NCBI GenBank assembly: GCA_002369055.1
Contig: DFEL01000169.1
Coordinates: forward strand, 1-24,871
Source: Cyanobacteria bacterium UBA3803
GTDB lineage: Bacteria > Cyanobacteriota > Vampirovibrionia > Gastranaerophilales > Gastranaerophilaceae
Direction of reading: 5' to 3'
DNA length: 24,871 nucleotides
Shown: positions 20,001 through 23,145 of the stretch, piece by piece
Layout of the letters: every line of letters starts with the position of its first letter
Numbering within the stretch: the first letter of the stretch is position 1
Made by a program: the position numbers and the translations under genes
Notes under the pieces: generated by a model
Told to the model about the DNA's origin: nothing
The model's database searches: none
Seen by the model: only the letters and a program-made list of their open reading frames with translations

Positions 20001-21547
20001 AACCTGGAGTATCAACAAAGGCTGAAACGAGAATTGTAGATGAATCAATAAATGTGAAAATTAATGGAAAAATAACAGCAAAAGCTGAAAATGAAAATAA
20101 AACGGATAAACGCTTTATTAATTTAAGAGCAAAGGAATCTGATTTAAATCTTTATAACGTTGTATCTGACGGAAATATTGTTTTAACAGCAGCAGATATG
20201 ACCCAAACTGGCGAAGTAGATGAACAAGGTTATGCACCATATGCTTCTTATTCTGTTAAAAATGCAGGAGATATAGGTGATTATGTAATTTCAGGCCAAA
20301 ATGTATCAATAGTTGCAAGTGATGATATTGGTGAAGACGGTAAAAATCTTACAATAATACAAGATCATCTTGGCAATCCGGATTCAAGAGTATATTTGGA
20401 AGCCTACGATTCAATATATTTTGACGGAAGATCAAATAAAGTTGGAGAAAAATTAAGAATAGCACAAGCAAGAACAAAAGGTTTAGGACAAATTGTTTTA
20501 GATTTAGAAGATGAAACAACTATTGAACAATTAGTACTTGGCAATACAATAAGTGTTAAACAAAAAGGTAAAAACTTAATTATAAACGATATCTCAATGT
20601 ATGGCGAACATCTTGACGATGAAGATTCAATATTACCGATATCAGAAGATGCACGTAATGCAGGTGGTAAACAAATTATCTTGGAAGCATACGATGCATA
20701 TAATGAAGATGGCGGAAATTCAAATATAATAATTAAAAATGCAGATATTTTAGGTTTAGGCTTGAAAGATGAAAACGGAAACAGATTAGTTGACGTTAAA
20801 CTTGTTGCCGATAATGTTACATTTGAATCTTATGCATTATCAGATATAACAACAGAACCAATAGTATTTGAAGTGAGAGGTGTATCACCTGATGATGTTG
20901 CATCTGTTGGAGGTACTCGTACAAATTATAACTATAAAGATGGTACTTACCTTGCTAAAAATGTTAATATAAATATAGTGACTGATGAAACAAATAATCA
21001 TGGCGTTATATTTAATCAACTATATTCAGATAAAGCAACAATAACGACAAATATTACAGATTTAACTGTTAATAAAGGTTATATAGGTACTTATGCAACA
21101 ATTACTAACGGAAAACACGACGCATCAGGTTACAACCACAAAGTTGTAATTAATAACAGAACAAACAATATTGTTCCTGCACAAGTTCAACTATATACAA
21201 AGAAAACCGGTGAATTTACATTAAATATGAATGACAGTAACATTATAAAAACAAATGCACCTGTTGTTTATTATATCCCTAAAATATTGGTAAATGGATA
21301 TGATAGTGAAAACAGTTTCACAAGAGCAACATTAAAAGAAAACATTGTTCAACAGGTTAATAAAGACAATCAAAACAGAGTAACACCACAGGAAGTTTTG
21401 CCATTAAAAGCTATACCTGTAAAATTAGATACGAGCGATATAATTACAGAAGAAATAAATAATTATACGATGTCTGATTCTGACAATAACGATTTAAAAG
21501 AAAATAGAAATTTATCGTCAAAAGAAATAGAAAATATAGGAGGATAA
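2042..21547 (+). CDS. Giant TpsA exoprotein, LktA-like filamentous adhesin (6,501 aa)
   Basis: A secreted two-partner exoprotein of about 0.68 MDa, probably a surface fibre for adhesion or host-cell contact. Seen in order: signal peptide 1-32 (MIYKNQIVKR, hydrophobic core, cleavage near A31/A32); TPS/haemagglutination domain from 33 to about 150, with the FVNLVNN segment and the AIFVSPGGVVIGASGVLNVGAL block followed by TPTQ, as in LktA-type adhesins; about 34 degenerate units between roughly 290 and 2600, each with a polar A-x-I-x-x-S-x-I-x-A-x-D-I-x-V-x-A strand pair and a Gly/Ala-rich hydrophobic stretch; a helix-rich segment at about 3205-3445; a second beta region; a regular beta-helix array at about 3860-5750; an acidic non-repetitive C-terminal domain (about 5900-6440); and a polar tail. 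The only cysteine I found in the mature chain is C3131. There is no membrane anchor. The first ATG is used; upstream alternatives lack support. The fold is confidently assigned, the biological target is unknown. Confidence 0.92.
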   Translation: MIYKNQIVKRILAVLLCVFFIFFETAPFVIAAETVISGVTPTQQGGKNVYNVDATNVSGNTGFRQYNKFELYNGDIVNLLFKKGDKDFSNFVNLVNNQVIINSLVNTMRGNNFFNGHAIFVSPGGVVIGASGVLNVGALSLITPTQSQYNSYLNGVNSDAVSNYVFGSDAYKNLINSSAGEIKVNGKILSRGEVNLYGKNIKVEGQNNSHAGIVSGWNDTNTTFTDYDAAKNIFDSLVNHNITDATTFDLQNGKIVILAQSDSNAKTDIQKSDLIASNKIDIKSNAIYKQQESRDNVKAEINIANSKIVSNDIDIKALATNEKIITTLSLDSIAFIKNTVVDLFSPNYSLTSLWGKSGGAEANVTIQDSIINATNDASILADAQSKTVQNINLLSPTAILLIKDAVVGKDGSIDTTKRANAKLSEYFSSGIFNGFEGPKTSAIVDIKRTNVNAGNDININSFADSSLTATSSLLAQVLPIGIYGVGTSTVSRAIVENSDLNSTRDTNVGALSLNTNKILMSSDSLLSMPIEDGAFAILLNNTTKTTTEAKLDHTTVNARNLEVGAVNLSDSDVKLAMTAKVDKNVKQRGDSPSSAISLVGILNRSQNNVNAEISNESNVTVTENVDVIAQSLNSVKNSASGKIEDANAAPQTHIFSDTKKKLKTFQTTYLNRSLFSRIKGKTEIEATGNSLVQAGGALVWNDTTNNTNAKITNSTVNATGDANVQANTVDLTANSALAESNGKAKVGAGLGVIVNEEHNNTNAIIDKSEIDADDLDVNATTELPMNQGSITFGVKFPFKIFGVDKLQFGGNFASEANGKWDISKVYPLQDASFSSGVDFTGVADQNITTSVTDAILPKFRLTGFFNNFAQTTSKAEGVDVSASVIYNEVINNTLANIKNNSEINLDGNLTVNAVNSVIGYNAAGMIDILINQLNYKIPGQPDFKYKPQMDSGTFGVGANVIWDIYDNNASAVVENSKITSTDGNVNVTSANEQAYITAIATGGRSQTIGIDGSVNVQKLKGNTYSKILNNSEIIANNINVNAGKAKVETTGGKINLDDVTKKAVLKPEREANDQITNIIATGAWTSQYQEVDNNVQQDSSGGIAIGADVNNTTIERNIKAEVEKSLLTALNETLINSSTYSQTLNLAVAAAFSGGVKQKTDDIAKANNGVNAARNENPNEDLIGDFFNNDDQHMKNPVGNVSNILGQFSLSGAGAVTINHDKTNVESVVSETTIHTGSKLDVKSNRESRIFNMSGGLGKSKKVGAGAALNFYRQDGKISSKIDKSENITFSKSNSALNVTADNTNKIVDIAIGAGASADSKAQAEGFKAAVGGSYTSNTITPTIEAIINESVISSENESNKITANVMANSLVSILDIAGGGAYLNGGSLGIGAGFAINYNDIKNNMNALVQNSTLTDIAGLSVTSLARNDLTNVAVAGAIVSGTSSGYLFNGALDVDFIHNIMSSKIVNSDVIATGDIDVSATSNTDNLNVAGTLNYSTANTGFGVNGDVIVNSQKNTITAEINNDNTKNISADNVSVRAVANETSSSTPIGAALSAQNTMAAANVALNVISNTVNSFVKGNINTVNNVDVLAFDETTLRSRGITVALTGVDALAVLSGTINYDILNKTVNAKIYDSNIDAKDVNVNATSINSLGGTKNDQGKYDRDDFSDEDYTEKLLATNEKGEYIGLKQDANFTNWNMFYDVASGAHLAFAGAWIIKNIKNEIEAQVSNSVIKSTNLDVVAQDYSIKNILSGAVSASAQVGVGASVLITKDNSNVYALITNGSDLDIENKLNVSAKNTKDNIQVLAALGGGGTGYAGVNVVKNDNTDKTVAKIDKLKMDEPVLPKNPTSAQKAEYNTKKQQWDAAENVKVKANETSINAESNQNSTHVIVAGGGAGTVALAINPAINTYKSETTAGILNATIEDSLIGVNANNNTKTRDIQAGVAGSGVVAGVGLVVINDYADITRAIIDKANIDTERDISVLSNSSLYGLNVLASVGVAIEGVSVVANVVKNHILNETEASIKDSNILNAGNIKVLANKDKQDKITNVSGGVAVAATGMSATTGNIFNIYKNKTTADVISTAIEQATSLDVEAYSDKVLTNRNVGVSAGVVGAGLLVDILDHELDSTTIALIDAKNKKMFLSDNVNVLADDKTQASNTMVSVYGGAGFAGANVNFFESDNLVKAQILSESEGLISAKNANVNSSSQIAIGNTNVGVSLGIGGIAGDVFGLRLGTRNDKYSTSEEKSNIKKAKDESKKLYDKTVQNGSNYYTPTTSPANLKTGSIASTNANISTTENVNINAKSKLKGIDSDKLSLKNVNTSVGVGAIGVGLKAVKLNNNTLAEVAGGDINAVGDVNLNSEFKNNVEIVNTDINVAALSVAGSSAYYANSSDTTSKIENASISADDVNVISSSDAKADLLGTSVLVSGVSAGISVAEAIDTNKTISLISGNTNIDTSGAININATNNADLSSVLRTTVVSLVAPITYIKNTAEEKSITKAIIENVNGTITANGLNIIADSDLMRVNSRTNIVSVTGVSFAAIGGAGATMDAELTSGIDSLSGLTLNNLGQTQILSGVKHSDNTQAANINASSQIFSVNSSILGFYTGAEANATNKAKINAKLKANEHNADSLIIKAMQNEVNIANLDSNVATLFGVSNAKINATANGDLKIDIAGNNTIANAANIYVNNTVLNEVSAFSAVAALVPGLKMVLKSLVQNNTYVDIGGNFNSGTLTADIQTNRNTNFDLTSKAGGIASVNNLSLSNDIKGDAILTLSNLITDSNKKVNNINLSNVSTNKSNTITYQWVGGIIGDGALNYNVKFDTKTKLNVENSDINSLSDVALNVKNNTLIADSAETESAGIVAVSKNIYSQEYNSNAELNVKNSKIKAKNINLKSTANVASTGDKHLTYYGKGGGFIATQKLNVTNNIKENSKINIDNSQIRAKEKLNIGVLTESNFKQQTRAKASGFTASPKNSNTLNVENNNTLNISENSILFSDSKVDINLDANNILVARAEAKAEQFGFKDPQAESYLTVTINNEINNNGIIEAGDIVDVDFMTNSTNNLTQYAHSEAQAGIPTTTELGQLTKKINNKFNINNKSSVISGNDIDFTYSSGKGTTNSEVSYLSVCRILFNIPISSQGKKSNISNTRTDSLKLDGEVIAGKGNDKYMKINRDGSVDSSTVGFYDSEYTIKNNGVINIDKMKENNVASITIDLQNTNDNLTEVNNTLTTLDGTILSLQQEYNANKEITDYVEGLQNSGYTFKTVSEVNTIIKNELKNTITSAGISESTFNTLFTAYSNKVAEVEAINSQIYNGGTGEYVDIPTITEFLNENSYGLTDTQKTTVINAMNSQKSLLRNSDKGNFTIYNNQYILTNQIVNKDNKNIGTEFSAILDRQTHLKSEIDNDTATRDVQANLQEDLLARKEKLETDLEKAQNDVLEDDTDKDYSIVFNYLRQSSSNVKLNGIANHQISGSGKFEIASSSFKIDNYSDRSIVFNGIDLSSPASSGLIINGKNMSDFKDKNPAISGIDAYNYINNIPGRKAFTNLSTNGVHYLSIGSSAYNQGVTVTNYYDIYNPFANSNFRPDIKFFDSINSNGIFDIKNASGDIAFEVNSLIANKINLEATQGNVDITLKDNSAVLKLNENDKIFAGSDITLKANEVNIKGTLEAGYEDRTLTITDAMLNNLIEDPTTGEKNMINLSSDANNNIKVIYKNNQIYLFDIDQTGGEITITKQDGSDSSGVISGTIKTTNGYQKIIIDNKTSKQLNVGNIKNNQIEGGLYADGITDNATVTEIGYDAAQTEITSTGKLNLKGIIENAKDGNALKLKITAKNGLVINNAVDALDNAINAIVSSNDTSITVNNGVADILGNISTKNGLSITKSGTSALNIASTINNKEGNIKITKAGSDIVNISGSITNKNGDITISSSGGYKQTGNITNDNGKIQINNKLKGQTDIVGAILNNSGNIIIQSEKGGTNITSDINANNGSIEIFNSDGTLVISDASEIKAKNDITLRNASYANKMTISGNLLSTDVGKIDISSSNTNGIDILNSVINENGNIVISNSGNTLISDVITTNLGDVTITSNGLTLNDTITTDKGDILVSSTNNYKQDASLINKNGNTTITTSNGSSIINGDILNTVGDIAITTNGTSSEIESTVKTSDGSITITNQKGNLTISNTAPISATKGIKIKNTGNNLNLNSTIKNSDLGDVELSSSNALNLANTVENQTGNILISSKDLTINNNISTEKGTISVSGSNSYNQNANITNQYGNTVINAGGTSATINGKVENTKGNIRIITNSTTSNINSNIKATDGTIEVENKKGNLTFTDTSAIEATTGVSINNTGNNLVINSPITNSVAGDIEISSANGLSLTKNIINQSGNIIVSNTAGNLALSGAVTNYVGDIQISNSGDKLNISGNITNTGHITITQNGTGIATIKSLIDNIGAIDITNNSSSKLTISKAISAQNGNINIISNGNSIISTTIETNLGDIVINSKGLTLNSVVAETAGDITIKSTNGYTQNGNVKTDNGKILISSSNGSNVINGDITNTKGNIEIETNSSGTQFNSNIQTSDGKIEIDNKKGNLEFKNAKKIEATKGIIIQNSGSSQKLTINAELTNDDRGIEISSKNGLDIKGSIYNKKGDLSIYNTNGDMTSASEITNLDGEILFANGGGKINITGDIDNIGDFAITQRGTGAVTISGAINNVGNVNIANNSISNLSISKAITNENGNIVITSNGNSIITSAISNNITDGTGNITITSKGLSVADVSTTKGAITLTSTNGYTQSGDITNGEGNTIISSTNGSNMIIGDITNTKGNIEISTNGSGTNIASNIKTLDGTIEIENKKGNLTLTNTSSVSATDGISIKNTNNVQALNIAGSVSNTNNDVVISSLNGLTISNAISNETGNINISNNSGISTISGAITDNNGNITITNAGTTGISGAIATDIGDITITSNGLTVSDISTNDGEILLTSTNGYSQSGNLTNGEGNTTILSTNGSNVIIGDITNTKGNIEIATNGLGINIASNIKTLDGTIEIENKKGNLTLTNTSSVSATDDISIKNTNNSQTLSIAGIVSNSGTGNVVISSLKGLTISNQITNQNGNTTISNNANYMLISGAITNVLGNTSITNAGNTLKITKNINNNGDLTITQNGTGAVTLSGAINNVGNVNISNNSTSNLSISKSITNENGNIVISSNGNSLITKAITNDTGNITINSKGLSVAGLSTNKGTITLTTTNGYSQSGNVTNGEGNITISSTNGKNLINGKVENTKGNIKITTNGTSSEIKSTVKTSDGTVEIENKKGNLTLTNTSSVSATNGVSIKNTNNSQALNIAGSVSNTNGDVVISSLNGLTISNAVLNETGNINISNNSGLATISGAITDTNGNIVITNNGNSIITNAISTNVGDITITSNGLTVKDISTTQGAIILTSTNGYSQSGNIINGEGNTIISSTNGTNVIVGDITNTKGNINITTKGTTSNIASDIKTLDGTITITNKKGDLTLADTSSVSATDGVSIKNTNNAQKLTVAGPVSNTNNDVIISSLNGLTVSNQITNQNGNTTISNNANNLEITGAITNVLGNTSITNSGKILKIIKAISNNGDLIITQNGTGTTTIAGAINNVGNVSIANNSTSNLSISKAITNANGNITITSNGNSVITKAVANDIGNIVITSKGLSVADVSTTKGSIKLTSTNGYSQSGNIVNQEGNTTISSTNGSNIIIGDITNNKGNISVTTNSATTNIDSEITNSNGNITIRNKKGALSLLSDNVITNTNGNINILTTNNSGKLTMAGTVNNTANGNVNINTVNGSEIYSAIKNNHGNITIENNTNGSIKIGSRISNTLGDTTITNSSTKGGIYLTTSGQINNTNGYTNINNIGSQGTDIQGLIKNETKDINITNRNSNIYIGEYESNNDNYITATAGNIVINEINGSVYNGTAKTFNGINRKNHTGNPRYKTMFVAGGDLEMNVTDGDIGRTDAKKPGVSTKAETRIVDESINVKINGKITAKAENENKTDKRFINLRAKESDLNLYNVVSDGNIVLTAADMTQTGEVDEQGYAPYASYSVKNAGDIGDYVISGQNVSIVASDDIGEDGKNLTIIQDHLGNPDSRVYLEAYDSIYFDGRSNKVGEKLRIAQARTKGLGQIVLDLEDETTIEQLVLGNTISVKQKGKNLIINDISMYGEHLDDEDSILPISEDARNAGGKQIILEAYDAYNEDGGNSNIIIKNADILGLGLKDENGNRLVDVKLVADNVTFESYALSDITTEPIVFEVRGVSPDDVASVGGTRTNYNYKDGTYLAKNVNINIVTDETNNHGVIFNQLYSDKATITTNITDLTVNKGYIGTYATITNGKHDASGYNHKVVINNRTNNIVPAQVQLYTKKTGEFTLNMNDSNIIKTNAPVVYYIPKILVNGYDSENSFTRATLKENIVQQVNKDNQNRVTPQEVLPLKAIPVKLDTSDIITEEINNYTMSDSDNNDLKENRNLSSKEIENIGG
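11640..12400 (+). other. Predicted alpha-helical/coiled-coil insert in the TpsA exoprotein
   Basis: Between the two beta-helix halves, residues about 3205-3445 lose the G-x-I-x-I strand pattern and become helix-like, with heptad-style hydrophobic spacing and many Asn, Gln, Glu and Lys (for example ITIDLQNTNDNLTEVNNTL and EDLLARKEKLETDLEKAQ). The segment also contains two shorter helical stretches around KNELKNTITSAG and TQKTTVINAMNSQK. The stretch that follows (SSNVKLNGIANHQISGSG) returns to beta character. A helical bundle in a TpsA fibre could act as a hinge, spacer or partner-binding module; this is inference from composition. Confidence 0.6.
14828..19147 (+). repeat. Higher-order beta-helix repeat in tpsA (alternating 9-rung and 12-rung blocks)
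   Basis: Using the tyrosine codon of the recurring NGY(S/T)QSG-type motif as a marker, copies lie at 14828, 15611, 16406, 16991, 17777, 18362 and 19145. The block lengths are 783, 795, 585, 786, 585 and 783 bp (261, 265, 195, 262, 195 and 261 residues), all in frame. The short block holds nine rungs of 19-25 residues, each starting G-(N/D)-I-x-I; the long block holds twelve. The three extra rungs are the ones containing TQNGTGAVTLSGAINNVG and SNLSISKSITNENG. From 16406 on, short and long blocks alternate, giving a composite unit of about 1,370 bp (21 rungs). Earlier, less regular copies of the marker are at 13838 and 14372. Confidence 0.9.
21538..21543 (+). promoter_or_regulatory. Shine-Dalgarno of the chaperone gene inside the tpsA 3' end
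   Basis: A perfect AGGAGG lies in the last sense codons of tpsA (the terminal Ile-Gly-Gly), two bases before... the TAA stop at 21545-21547, and 8 nt before the ATG at 21552. The placement implies that ribosomes finishing tpsA deliver initiation of the next gene, i.e. translational coupling in one operon. It is the strongest ribosome-binding site in the window. Confidence 0.85.
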
Positions 21548-21551
21548 CGAG

Positions 21552-21989
21552 ATGAAAAAACAAATTTTGACAACAGCAATTATTTTAGGATTAACAACAA
21601 TGACACCTGCATTTGCAGAAAGAATTGCAGTCGTAGATGTACCTGCAGTAGTAGCACAATCACAACAAGTAAAAGCATTAAAACAAGAACAAACAAAGAA
21701 AATCCAAGATTTGGAGAAATGGTTAACAACAGTAAGAGCAGATGTTGAAAAACAACAAACACAAGAAGGAAAAGATAAACTTCTAAAGAAATACAATGCT
21801 GAATTTGCAAAGAAAAAAGAAGCAATAGCAAAAGATTATCAAGCAAGATTAAAAGCAGTAGATAAAAGTATTTCAGAAACTATAGCACAACAAGCAAAAG
21901 CAAAAGGTTATGATATAGTAATATCAAAAGGAATGGTTTTATACGGCGGTGATGACATAACTGCTGATATAAATAAAGTCGTAAAATAA
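21552..21989 (+). CDS. Skp/OmpH-family periplasmic chaperone
   Basis: This 145-residue protein has a Sec signal peptide (MKKQ, hydrophobic core, cleavage after A22 in PAFA/ERI). The mature chain starts with the short strand IAVVDVPAVV typical of Skp/OmpH. About 70 residues of Lys/Gln/Glu-rich amphipathic helix follow (two-helix tentacle region around KQEQTKKIQDLEKWL and KKKEAIAKDYQARLKAV). It ends with the conserved C-terminal strands GYDIVISKGMVLYGGDDIT. Skp-like trimers hold unfolded outer-membrane or exported proteins in the periplasm. The gene begins 4 nt after the tpsA stop with its ribosome-binding site inside tpsA, so it is almost certainly co-transcribed. That context suggests a chaperone dedicated to the giant exoprotein or its TpsB pore; this specific role is inference. 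The family assignment is firm. Confidence 0.9.
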   Translation: MKKQILTTAIILGLTTMTPAFAERIAVVDVPAVVAQSQQVKALKQEQTKKIQDLEKWLTTVRADVEKQQTQEGKDKLLKKYNAEFAKKKEAIAKDYQARLKAVDKSISETIAQQAKAKGYDIVISKGMVLYGGDDITADINKVVK

Positions 21990-22019
21990 TAGTGCATTTA
22001 ATAATTTTAGGTACACAAA

Positions 22020-22052
22020 ATTAGAGATGGGGATATGGTTCCCATCTCTAAT
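22020..22052. terminator. Shared bidirectional hairpin terminator between converging genes
   Basis: The arms 22021-22031 (TTAGAGATGGG) and 22041-22051 (CCCATCTCTAA) pair perfectly, with one more A-T pair outside and a 9-nt loop. It lies 30 nt after the chaperone stop on the plus strand and 14 nt after the end of the small minus-strand gene. On the minus strand the hairpin is followed at once by AATTTTG. On the plus strand the T run (TATTTTT) comes about 9 nt later, so termination is probably more efficient for the minus-strand transcript. Confidence 0.7.
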
Positions 22053-22065
22053 AATATTACTATTT

Positions 22066-22319
22066 TTATTTAACTCGTTTTATTTCATAGGCAAACCTCT
22101 TTATGTTGTAGCATTCGCTTTTGTTCCAACGAATTGTAAAATGCTTATTTTCTAAAATTTCTATGTTGTATATTTTATTTAAAAGAAACATTCTAAAAGG
22201 ATTCGAATTAATACCTGATTTCGAATATCCGCCAATCTGATAGGCAAATAATGAAATTTCACCGTTTTTCATAATTCCTATTGAATGTGGTTCAACAATT
22301 CTTTCGTTATTGTTTTCAT
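22066..22319 (-). pseudogene. Small WYL-like domain protein with a one-base frameshift at its start
   Basis: The open frame reads ERIVEPHSIGIMKNGE, then LFAYQIGGYSKSG, then a region ending with EILENKHF. This matches the pattern R-x-VEPH-x-x-G ... L-x-x-YQ-x-G-x-S ... I-x-x-L-x-x-x-F seen in short stand-alone WYL-like ligand/nucleic-acid-binding proteins of about 80-95 residues. The frame is open well upstream of the domain but has no ATG there. An ATG at 22317-22319 sits 7 nt after a GGGAG ribosome-binding site and a -10 box, yet reads out of frame into 13 codons and a stop. Adding one A to the AAAA tract just after that ATG (22313-22316) would give MKNNNERIVEPH and an intact 84-residue protein. 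A 68-residue product from the internal ATG at 22272 (AGGA 4 nt upstream, overlapping the 13-codon stop) is possible but would lack the first strand. A base-call or assembly error is also possible. Confidence 0.55.
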
Positions 22320-22326
22320 AATTTGT

Positions 22327-22345
22327 CTCCCTTTTTATTATTATA
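22327..22345 (-). promoter_or_regulatory. -10 box and ribosome-binding site of the WYL-like gene
   Basis: On the minus strand a perfect TATAAT (22340-22345) is followed by a predicted start near 22333, then GGGAG (22327-22331) 7 nt before the ATG at 22319. No TTGACA-type -35 is present; instead the -35 position is filled by the tandem 11-bp repeats, as expected for an activator-dependent promoter. Confidence 0.6.
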
Positions 22346-22347
22346 AA

Positions 22348-22402
22348 CTTGCTTTTAACCTGTTAAACTCCTGTTTTTAACCTGTTAATCCCCTGTTAAA
22401 TT
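22348..22402 (-). promoter_or_regulatory. Five tandem 11-bp Pho-box-like repeats
   Basis: On the plus strand CCTGTT occurs at 22359, 22370, 22381 and 22392, exactly 11 bp apart, and a degenerate fifth copy (CTTGCTTTTAA, 9 of 11 matching the second copy) starts at 22348. Read on the minus strand this is TTAACA-N5-TTAACA-N5-AAAACA-N5-TTAACA-N5-AAAGCA. One-turn tandem repeats with this core are the known layout of PhoB/PhoP/SphR-type response-regulator sites (E. coli CTGTCAT, Bacillus TTAACA with 5-bp gaps, cyanobacterial CTTAACCT with 3-bp gaps). The array ends 2 bp upstream of the TATAAT at 22340-22345, so it covers about -15 to -69. The regulator identity is inference; the repeat is plain. 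Confidence 0.75.
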
Positions 22403-22449
22403 ATTTAGTATATTAGGTCTAAAAATCAACTATTACGTAGTTTTGCCCA

Positions 22450-22584
22450 TATAATAATATCATTAAAATCCTGAAAACAGAAAATATCCTAAAAAACTGT
22501 TTATCAAGAAATATCTAAAGAGCCTTTTGCTCTCTTGACTAAAACCACCACCATTTAGAAAGACTACTTCGGTAGTCTTTTTTG
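22450..22584 (+). ncRNA. Candidate small RNA ending in a UUCG terminator
   Basis: No open frame occupies this stretch, yet it ends in a strong intrinsic terminator, so some transcript should end here. A TATAAT at 22450-22455 (poor -35) could start an RNA of about 120 nt near 22462. It would contain an AAACAG/CTGTTT hairpin (22475-22480 with 22497-22502), an AGAGC/GCTCT hairpin with loop CTTTT (22519-22523 with 22529-22533), an unpaired CCACCACCA stretch, and the terminator. I recognise no known RNA family. An alternative is that the terminator ends read-through from upstream. Confidence 0.3.
22559..22583 (+). terminator. Intrinsic terminator with UUCG tetraloop
   Basis: AAAGACTAC (22559-22567), loop TTCG (22568-22571), GTAGTCTTT (22572-22580), followed directly by TTT. 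A nine-pair stem capped by a UUCG tetraloop with a T run is a textbook rho-independent terminator on the plus strand. No coding gene lies immediately upstream on this strand. Confidence 0.85.
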
Positions 22585-22600
22585 TTTGAGAGGTATCTTG

Positions 22601-22653
22601 CTCCCGACGGGAGTTCTCTTCTCATTCAAAACCTGACATTTAGTCAGCTTTTG
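22601..22653. other. Pair of small inverted repeats between the 19-bp repeat copies
   Basis: CTCCC-GAC-GGGAG (22601-22613) is a short GC hairpin in otherwise AT-rich DNA. CAAAA-C-CTGAC-ATTTA-GTCAG-C-TTTTG (22627-22653) forms an 11-position stem with a single C-C mismatch and a 5-nt loop. They may be parts of a folded RNA or simple transcription-blocking hairpins; no family is recognised. Confidence 0.5.
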
Positions 22654-22834
22654 AAAAAGAACTCTTTTCAACGCCCACCATTTAGAAAGACTAGTGTAAA
22701 TCTTATAAACATTCACATTATAATAATTATTTGAATTGCCCACAAATCCGTATTTTTACCTAAGCCATTTGGGTAATTGACATGATTTTTCATGCTATTA
22801 CATGGTTTTAGCCATCACCATCCACTAAAATTCT

Positions 22835-22863
22835 AAAAATTTACAGAAAATTTGTAAATTTTT
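22835..22863. terminator. AT-only inverted repeat, possible weak bidirectional terminator
   Basis: AAAAATTTACA (22835-22845) pairs with TGTAAATTTTT (22853-22863) around a 7-nt loop; the arms end in A and T runs on both strands. The stem has only one G-C class pair per arm, so it is weak. Apart from this hairpin and a CATGA-TTTT-TCATG palindrome (22781-22794), I see nothing recognisable in 22700-22880. Confidence 0.3.
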
Positions 22864-22908
22864 TGCTTAACAATTATTTATGTTGAAATGATACGAAATA
22901 ACTGTACA

Positions 22909-23002
22909 TTATCAGAGACATTAAGAATACTACCCCCGTAAGTTTGAGAGGATTTCAATTTTGCACGCATTTAGAGGGAAAAATTTCAAAACTCTCTGAT
23001 AA
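22909..23002. repeat. Inverted repeat TTATCAGAGA / TCTCTGATAA upstream of the ATPase
   Basis: A perfect 10-bp pair at 22909-22918 and 22993-23002 encloses 74 bp without coding capacity. The same 10-mer recurs in both orientations after the ATPase gene. The enclosed DNA does not resemble a transposase gene or an RNA I know. Confidence 0.7.
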
Positions 23003-23111
23003 TTTATTCTCAAATTAACAGATATTTTTTTGTAAAGTTATATGTTAGAGATTAAAAAACAATTCCAAAAGATTTTATCTGGGTATATTTTTAGAAATAC
23101 ACTTCCAAAAC

Positions 23112-23139
23112 TTGACTTCTTGGTAAAATGATTTATAAT
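23112..23139 (+). promoter_or_regulatory. Near-consensus promoter of the ATPase gene
   Basis: TTGACT (23112-23117) and TATAAT (23134-23139) are separated by 16 bp, the best -35/-10 pair in the window. The predicted start falls at 23145-23147, on the ATG at 23146. The upstream ATG at 23128 lies inside this promoter and would not be in the transcript. Confidence 0.75.
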
Positions 23140-23145
23140 GTTTGT

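Larger units (their letters stand above)
22548..22693 (+). repeat. 19-bp direct repeat, two copies 127 bp apart
   Basis: CCACCATTTAGAAAGACTA occurs at 22548-22566 and again at 22675-22693. The first copy supplies the left arm of the UUCG terminator; the second is followed by GTGTAAATC and has no right arm. Both are preceded by AAAGA-rich sequence, which suggests a decayed tandem duplication of one structured unit. Confidence 0.8.

Noticed and set aside
22403..23111. tRNA or tmRNA suggested by the CCACCACCA stretch
   Set aside because: No T-loop, anticodon stem or acceptor pairing can be found next to it.
23128..23145. Six-codon N-terminal extension of the ATPase (MIYNVC)
   Set aside because: It overlaps the -10 box and spacer of the promoter and is absent from the usual family start.
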